From Parus major (lineage: Eukaryota > Chordata > Aves > Passeriformes > Paridae), in assembly GCF_001522545.3 (NCBI RefSeq), contig NC_031773.1:25059685-25123684 (forward strand): a stretch of 64,000 nucleotides of DNA. Direction: 5' to 3'. This document shows, in pieces, positions 26,548-64,000 of the stretch. Every line of letters starts with the position of its first letter. Positions within the stretch are counted from its first letter, which is position 1. The notes beneath the pieces were generated by a model that was given only the letters and a program-made list of their open reading frames with translations, made no database searches and was not told where the DNA came from. The position numbers and the translations under genes are program-made.

Positions 26548-29500
26548 TTATTGGCTTCAATATTATTCTTAAAATAGATTTTTGGTTATGCCTCTACTTC
26601 TGGTTCAGGGACCTTTCAGGTATTGATGGATAAAATTCACCTTTATGAGTACAAACAGAGCTTGAAAGGTCACAAGTTACTTCAGAAAACTGGCCACATT
26701 TTTTTTGATGCTTCAGATTTCCATGTCTCCTAAGAAAATGCTGTTTCTATTTATGTAGAAAAGCCTCCAGGAGACCATTCTACCTTCTAAAAAGGCAAGG
26801 ACAGCAATACTTCAAGTGCCTGTCAGGCTGTGTGATAGGTCACAGGCTGCATTTTTCTGACCATGTTAAACTCCAAAAGAGGTAAATACTTTAACTTTAT
26901 AATATGAAATCATGTTCCTGCTGAGAATATGTCCTGGTAGCTGACAGCCATTTCTCCTGGATTTAAAGCAGTCATTCAGCAAAAATCCACTGGTCACGTT
27001 TCAGCAAACAGGAGTGCAGTCTCTGGTTATTGCATTACCTCCCATCTTATAATTTTATCTGTTTTGTAGCATGTCATGTCATTATGACTTCCAAAATGAA
27101 GTCTTCTCCTTGGTGAGCAATGCAGAGAAGTGAATAGCCAAAATAGACTTTTTTATTATTCAAGCATTCTTTATACCATCTCCCTGTCATGAAGTTATCA
27201 ACATTTATAAAGAGCATTTGCATTGGTTCCAAAACTTTTCTGACAAAGAATATCACATGTAATTAGTTTCAAGAAACATGCAAAATGGCAAATGGGAAGA
27301 CTTCAATACTGGATCCCTAGAAAAATTTAGCCTCTTTTGAAAAACAGAACATATTTTCTGTAAAGACAAGGGATTCACTAGATAACCACAACTCTGAAGA
27401 AATTAAGAAGTACTTGGAAGAGCTGAAAAAATATGCAAATGCGGCACTTAGAGACAATCATTAGGTGGTGAACTTGGAAGTGCTGGGTTAATAGTTGGAT
27501 TTTATTAAATATGAGGTACTTTCCAGTCTAAAGTTTTTCTAGGCATTAATAAGATGGGTAACATCCAGGAACACCTTTGCACATAGAGAGGGGATATAGA
27601 TAATTTTATTAGCCAGAAATCTGAAAGACTTAAAATGTTAACTAAAATCTGAACATCAGTATGAAATGGATGTCTCCATTAACTGCTACATACCTTTCTG
27701 TTCTATTTCCTATGTTTTTAAATATAACAGTCTATCAATGTATCCTAAATAAATTGAAATGGTTATTTAATTTTATCACAACTCTACCTAGCTTAAAATA
27801 AGCACTTCAGAACTGACTTCTTCTGCAGTCTATAGTATAACTCATACCTCAGGGCAGCTGCTATCAGATCATTCCTAAGCCATAGTAATGGGGATGAAAT
27901 ATTGACAAAATCTAGTGTGGAGGATGCTCACTTCATAGTATTTGTGTCACAGTTGTTTTATGAGATATTCTGGAGAAGTCAAAAGAAACCATTCTTTGAA
28001 CAGATAAAATTTATCTGTGGAGCTCATATGGGAAAATTACTGCAAACCTATGTGTACTTGCAGTCAAAATTTCTGAAGCAGCATTAATATTAATGACTTC
28101 ATTTTTCCAACCACCATGCCTCACACTCCTTCAGAACGATGAAGAGAACAGGAGCCCTTTTAATTTTATTGATAACATCTTAGATACTACTGTCACTGAA
28201 GCCAGACTTAACCAAACCTAACACATGATCTGTGCACAAGCCAAATGCCATTTGTGCAGGACAAGCTAGAGCTTTGGCATTCCTCGCTTTTCCTGAAGTA
28301 TATCATACTGCCTGCAATATGTTGTCCTGAAGATAAAGCTCCGTTTGATGCTGCATGAATAGACTTTGTTGTTGCTCTCTCATCTGCTTAGCTGAAAATT
28401 GACTTGAACTTCAGTAGAATTCCAAATAAGCCACATGACAGCATTCAAGAGGCAGGAGAGATTAAAAGGAGTTGGGCAATCATTGGAACAGACAAGAACA
28501 CTTTATTCATTCTAGAGCTGTATTTCTTTTATAGGTCATATCTCAAGATACCTAAAATATCTTCTCTCACTCCTTCCCAGGACTTAGAAGGGGAAAGGAG
28601 AAAAGTGAAATGACACAGCATACCCTGATCTGAACATGGCATCACAGAAATAGATTATTCCTCACAAATTTCTTTCCTTTCCTGACTCAAAAATTCACAT
28701 GCACTTAGCCTTTCTCTGGGTAATTTTTAACATCCAATCCAATCAGACTTTGAGGTCATCTTAGTTTATGAATCAGGCTATCATACCTGCAGTACAAGGT
28801 TACAGGAAACTGCAGTGTTTCCCAAGGTGAAAATGACCTACTGTTCACCTGTATTGCTGTTGAGAGGTACTAGAATTATACACACCTGACCTGTACAAGA
28901 AGGCTGGAATTTTAAACCCCAAAATTGAGAACATCTTTAAGACTAACAGGTTTCTCAGATGCACAAATAATCAAACAAAAATTTTTCTACTAGTACCAAA
29001 CTTTCTTAAAGTTACTGTGTCTGAATCAGTTACACAGCAAGTTTTTACATAGCAGCTGACAGAAACATGAACCTGTGCTAAAACCACATACTATTTTAAC
29101 TGACATTGGAAGAAAACCAGTTAGACCTGCTGGATGTTTTGACATCTCTTGCTAAATCAAAGCCATTTTATGAGTTAATCTTTCATGGCAGCAAGAAATC
29201 ATCTAAGAAGAAATTTGATGTAGAAAGAGTGGCTAGTAGTTTTTGTTAAAGCGATCACGATATTGACTCTGGTCATTGAATAATTCATACATTCCAAATA
29301 ACAGGGGAATGTGCTCAGACTAAAATCTATTTTTAAAAACCAAGAGATTTTTAAGGGAATTTAGGATTGATTTTTTAAAAATTATGTTTATATTTAATGA
29401 TCTTTGTTACTAGAGAATTAAGTGCGTTTGTGATGCTCATGTTGCAAAGAAGTCTCAATGAATACAGCAATTATTAGAAAGTGTATTGTCCTCAGCATTA

Positions 29501-32500
29501 AAGGCTTGTTTTACTTTCTACATATACACATAATGTCCAGGATAATTTAGGTATATAGTGCTTTGCTGCTTTTCAGTACATATTTCAGTAGTTCCATGAA
29601 ATTTAACTCCCACTTTACTATTACACAAGTGATAGTCTGAAGGGATTTATAAACTCTTAACTTTTCCCTCCTGTCTAAAAAGAAACAGCTTCTTTCCATG
29701 AAGACAGACACAGATGGTACCTGCTGGCCAGAATGGAGGTAGAGAATGTACTGTTTATCAGAAATGCTGGCTGCTGTGAAAACTACTCCTGCCATTTTGC
29801 AACACAAGCTAGCAAGTAAAAGACACAATTTCAATGAATAGAATCTTTTATCAGTATCTAATTTTCATGATCTTAAAGATACTTAATTAGATTCCACAAT
29901 AAGCCCCTATGTGGGAAGTGTTTTAACCCTTCTACAAGCTGGGTGTCTCTACCTACTTGAGGAGCAACTTTAATTTGTCCTGCAGCAGAAAAATTCTCTG
30001 CTTTCCAAAAGCAAAATGTTTATTTATATAAATATTGGGACTTCAGATGCAAACCAAAGTCAATATCAAGCCTATTTTTTTCCACTAAAATACACAGGAT
30101 ACTAAGTAAAAGGACTGCTGGTGTGTAGTTTTAAATGTGTCAGTCTCCAGAAATGGAATCCAAGATCTGTAGTTACACAATTATTGTTATGGGGTAGCAG
30201 TTTTAAATACTATGTAACTTTAATTACTAAATTACTGCAATGTGTAGTCTGGAGAATGTAATAATGGACCGACTCTAAATAACCGTATCATTGCAAATTC
30301 AGGGATGTGACTCCCACTTTTAAAACCAAATTATCTTATTTTCATGGCTTATAAGACTCCATGGTTAATGAAGAAGAAAATCTTAATTTCAACCCAAATA
30401 TTTCACTGCTGCCTCTTTGTCTGCCATTCAGATCCATATAGCAAAACCATTTCCACATCTAACAAAGAACATTTTATTCCTTTTAAATTACCACCATGTT
30501 TCAGTGTTCCATTAAAACAATTACATGCTTTCGGTAATATTTTTGCAGATTACATTGCATTAGAGAATCTTCTGATGATGTCATCACACTAGACAGAGTC
30601 TTCTCTTTGATATCCTCTTTTGGGTTCTTTTTCAAACAACTAACATCTTTAAGATAGAAGAGATGAAGAGGCTGAGAAGACTTGATTGTCAAAACTGCCA
30701 CCGAAAAAGATGGAAGCAAAGCATTGCTGATTCACAGCTCACAAAGTTTTTGTTACTTTTCCTCCACAATTCCACTGGGAGAAAGACTGAAAATATAGGC
30801 TGCTGTCACCCTTCCTTCAGGAAGGAAAAGCACTTCTACTTCATATAATCTCATAGTGAAGATGTGTGTTCAGATCCCTGCGGGCAGAGTAGAGATGTGA
30901 ACTGGTTTTCCCACAGTGTCAGTGAATGTTCCAGCCACACAGGTACTGGAAAGTGCTGTCATTATTCGTCCTCCCAGTCTCTGAACCAAGACTTATGACT
31001 CCAATGCTATTCATGAAAAGTGATGGGCATTAAGATATTTCAGAAATGTCAAAAGAAACTATTTTAGTCTTCCCTAAATTGGCTTTTTTAATTAATTAAT
31101 TTATTTAGAAAGCCATTATAATTTATTTAGAAAGCCATTATAATACATAGAGGATCATTCATCCATTTTCTACATTTAAGGTAGTAAGTCCTGCTGCTCA
31201 AAACTGTTCTTTCCCAAAGAGTGAAACTCCATCACCCCTATCAGGACACAAGTAGTTTATTGCTTTATCCCCTTGGAGTAAGTGCATGCATCCTTATTGC
31301 TCATTCTATTCTTATGCCACATGGACAAATACATTTATGTTCATCTTAGTTTGTTCCTTGAGTCTTCCTGTAATGTGTTCAAGAAATGTATAGATCACAC
31401 ATCTTTTTTCTCCACCTTGACAGAGCACGAGGAGAGAGTTCCACCAGGCCTTAGAGAACCAATCCTGCTTTAATTGCCCACTCCATTTCTCACCAACGCC
31501 TCCGTGCAGCGCTCTGGGGAAGCACCTCCTGCAATCATTTTGCATTTGAAGCCTGTCACTGGGACCCAACTCCAATCACATATTCCAGGGAAAATATCTG
31601 TGTGTTCTGTGAGTATAATGCCTCTTTGTCAAATATTCTTTAATTTGCGTGGCCAGAAAGACTTGACATCTGATAAATGCTCCCTACTTGCTTATTGAAA
31701 CTAAATTTCTGTGTTACTTCATTGTGATAAATTTAAACTATTTCGTATTTAAAACCACTTTGCTAGTTTTAGAAAGAAATCCTGTGAACTGAAAAACAAC
31801 AGTGATAACATAATTCAAATAGCAACTTATTCTGAGAGAGTATATTTCACATAAGTGTAATTTCACCCCAGTTTTCCAATTCTACAATTAGATTTCTGAT
31901 GTTCGAAACCACAAGCACATTCATATTTTGACTGTGTAACCTACAGTTTCAAGTCTGGAGGCTCATGACTGGGAGTGTTGATGCCACAGCAGTATTTGTC
32001 AGGCATCCTCCAAATGCCTCCATCTCTCTTCTGTCACTCTGATACTCCTACTCTTCTGAGATGCCTCCCTCAGTACTCTCCCAGTATGATGCCACACACA
32101 CAACACTGGCTCATGCTTTTCCTCCTCAGCCTGTGCTTCCCCAAATCCTACACAATGTAAAAATGTAAGGAACATTAATCACCATGTAGGCTCCCTGTTA
32201 ACTGAAATGTTCCTAGTAATTATCACTCTAATCTCTTTTTACACTATCCTAATCCTTCTTGCATATAAAATTAGAAATAAAAATATTTCAGAAAGATATA
32301 ATTAACCCCAGCATAAAGTTTTATTTCTGATTCAGATGTAACTTCCTGAACTAGTTTGATGAGTATGGAATACAATAAACCACACTAGAAGATTACTCTT
32401 GGAGGTTCTCCAAGTCAAAGTAAAATTAATATACACTGGTATATTTTTTTCATTAACAAATGATCAGTTATTTCAGTTTCAGAACTTAAAGGAACACATA

Positions 32501-33479
32501 ACTAAAGGAAAAACTCAGTCACTACATTGATTTTTTTCTTTCTTAATGCTGATGTTAGCAGCAAAAATTTAAATTCTCCTTCCATTATTCTCCTGTATTT
32601 TGAGGGGAAAAAAACCCAACAAAACAAAATGGAAATACTCTGACAATAAAATACACAATAGCACATAAACATAGTGAGGAAAGATCCAAAATACAATGAA
32701 GCTGTTTAAACACTCTAAAAAATGTCAGCACAGAAAAAGTTGGACCTGTGAGCATTATATGGGCACTTCAAGGTGATGGGCGAGATCAGTGTTTGCCTGT
32801 CTCAGTGAATGTAAAAGGGATGACTTTGAAGTCAGTAACAATGAAAACCTTTTCTTTGGACATTAGAATTTTGCCTTGATAATTGCACCTTCAAAATAAT
32901 TTTATCAGAACAGCATTAAACGACCGTGTTCTGTGATTAGCTGTAATTTTTTTTCTGGCAGGACCATCATGGTGCTGATAAGAACCTGTTGCACGTCCCA
33001 CACAAAGTTGCGTATCACGGACTTCTCATCAGGATGAAATCTCAACCCTACCTACTGCCAGACTTGTCACAGATTTACTTGTAGCCGCAACTACCCCCTT
33101 AATGTTTTTTAACATGTTCGAAGAAGACGATTAGCAGCTTCTGGCCGCGTCAAACAAGCAGCTTCATGGCATACTTCCCCGCTATGATCTCGTAAGGAAT
33201 GGCTTTGTCTATAGCATTTCCGACAATTAGTAACAGAGAGAACTTAAGTCCTTTGGATTTGGGGAAAGGCTGAGGCCGGGCACAGAGAGCTGCAGACAAA
33301 ATCGCCCGTTGTAAGGGGCAGTTTTGCTGGCTGCAGTGTTGCTCTTGCATCGCCACCCAAAACAATGCCAGAAGCTGGCCCAGCAGCTCCATGAAGACAT
33401 TAAAAAGCTGAACAAGACTTGTGCTCTTCAAGCGCCCACATCACGGACACCCAGCCGCCCAGGTGTGTTCTGAATTCAG
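26548..33479. other. Intergenic sequence leading to the SAMTOR promoter
   Basis: AT-rich, with a perfect 22-bp tandem duplication (31098-31141). CpG frequency begins to rise from about 33000, where antisense open frames occur (see findings). No gene is supported. In human, the 5' neighbour of SAMTOR is GPR85. I see no GPR85 coding sequence here, so that gene, if conserved in place, lies before position 1. Confidence 0.5.
31098..31141. repeat. Perfect tandem duplication, 2 x 22 bp
   Basis: Bases 31098-31119 (starting AATTTATTTAG) are repeated exactly at 31120-31141, next to a TTAA-rich stretch. This looks like simple slippage or a recent local duplication. Confidence 0.93.

Positions 33480-64000
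<30,521 letters not shown>

Noticed and set aside
26175..26633. 152-codon Lys/Glu-rich frame and its minus-strand Phe/Ser-rich counterpart
   Set aside because: They are translations of the GAAAAA array and run through the N gap, so they are artefacts.

Overview
This window looks like nuclear DNA of a bird, most likely a songbird. The host genes are split by GT-AG introns, the interspersed repeats are CR1 LINEs with the usual avian 3' end (ATTCTATG-type), and there is a solo retroviral LTR of a kind I associate with passerine genomes. There is no sign of bacterial, phage, plasmid or organellar sequence. One assembly gap of exactly 100 N (26353-26452) sits inside a hexanucleotide repeat.

Layout. 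Positions 1-33480 are intergenic, AT-rich and without a gene I can support. They hold a 973-bp solo LTR (913-1885), a weak 5S-like patch, a small CpG-rich island (about 7545-7670), microsatellites, one short CR1 tail (20918-21062), the gapped (GAAAAA)n array and two perfect short tandem duplications. From about 33480 to 34400 there is a strong CpG-island promoter. It drives the only protein-coding gene seen, the 5' half of SAMTOR (BMT2, C7orf60 orthologue) on the + strand. Exons 1-4 are at 33929-34073, 46362-46503, 56382-56555 and 59927-60041. They join into 192 uninterrupted codons that end on a codon boundary at a GTATGT donor. The remaining half of the protein must lie beyond position 64000. 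Introns 1-4 contain two larger CR1 copies (50880-51743, 54611-55009), a CR1 tail near 62.8 kb, and a G/T-rich tract with a G-quadruplex candidate.

Biology. SAMTOR is the S-adenosylmethionine sensor that links methionine supply to mTORC1 through GATOR1 and KICSTOR. The two residues best known for SAM binding in the human protein (G172, D190) are present here as G168 and D186.

I looked for an undescribed system and did not find one I could defend. The most useful leads are a possible T/A strand-skew reversal at the SAMTOR CpG island, a possible in-frame N-terminal extension of SAMTOR, a few unexplained open frames and GC islands in the upstream desert, and a gap whose N count is out of phase with its flanking repeat.
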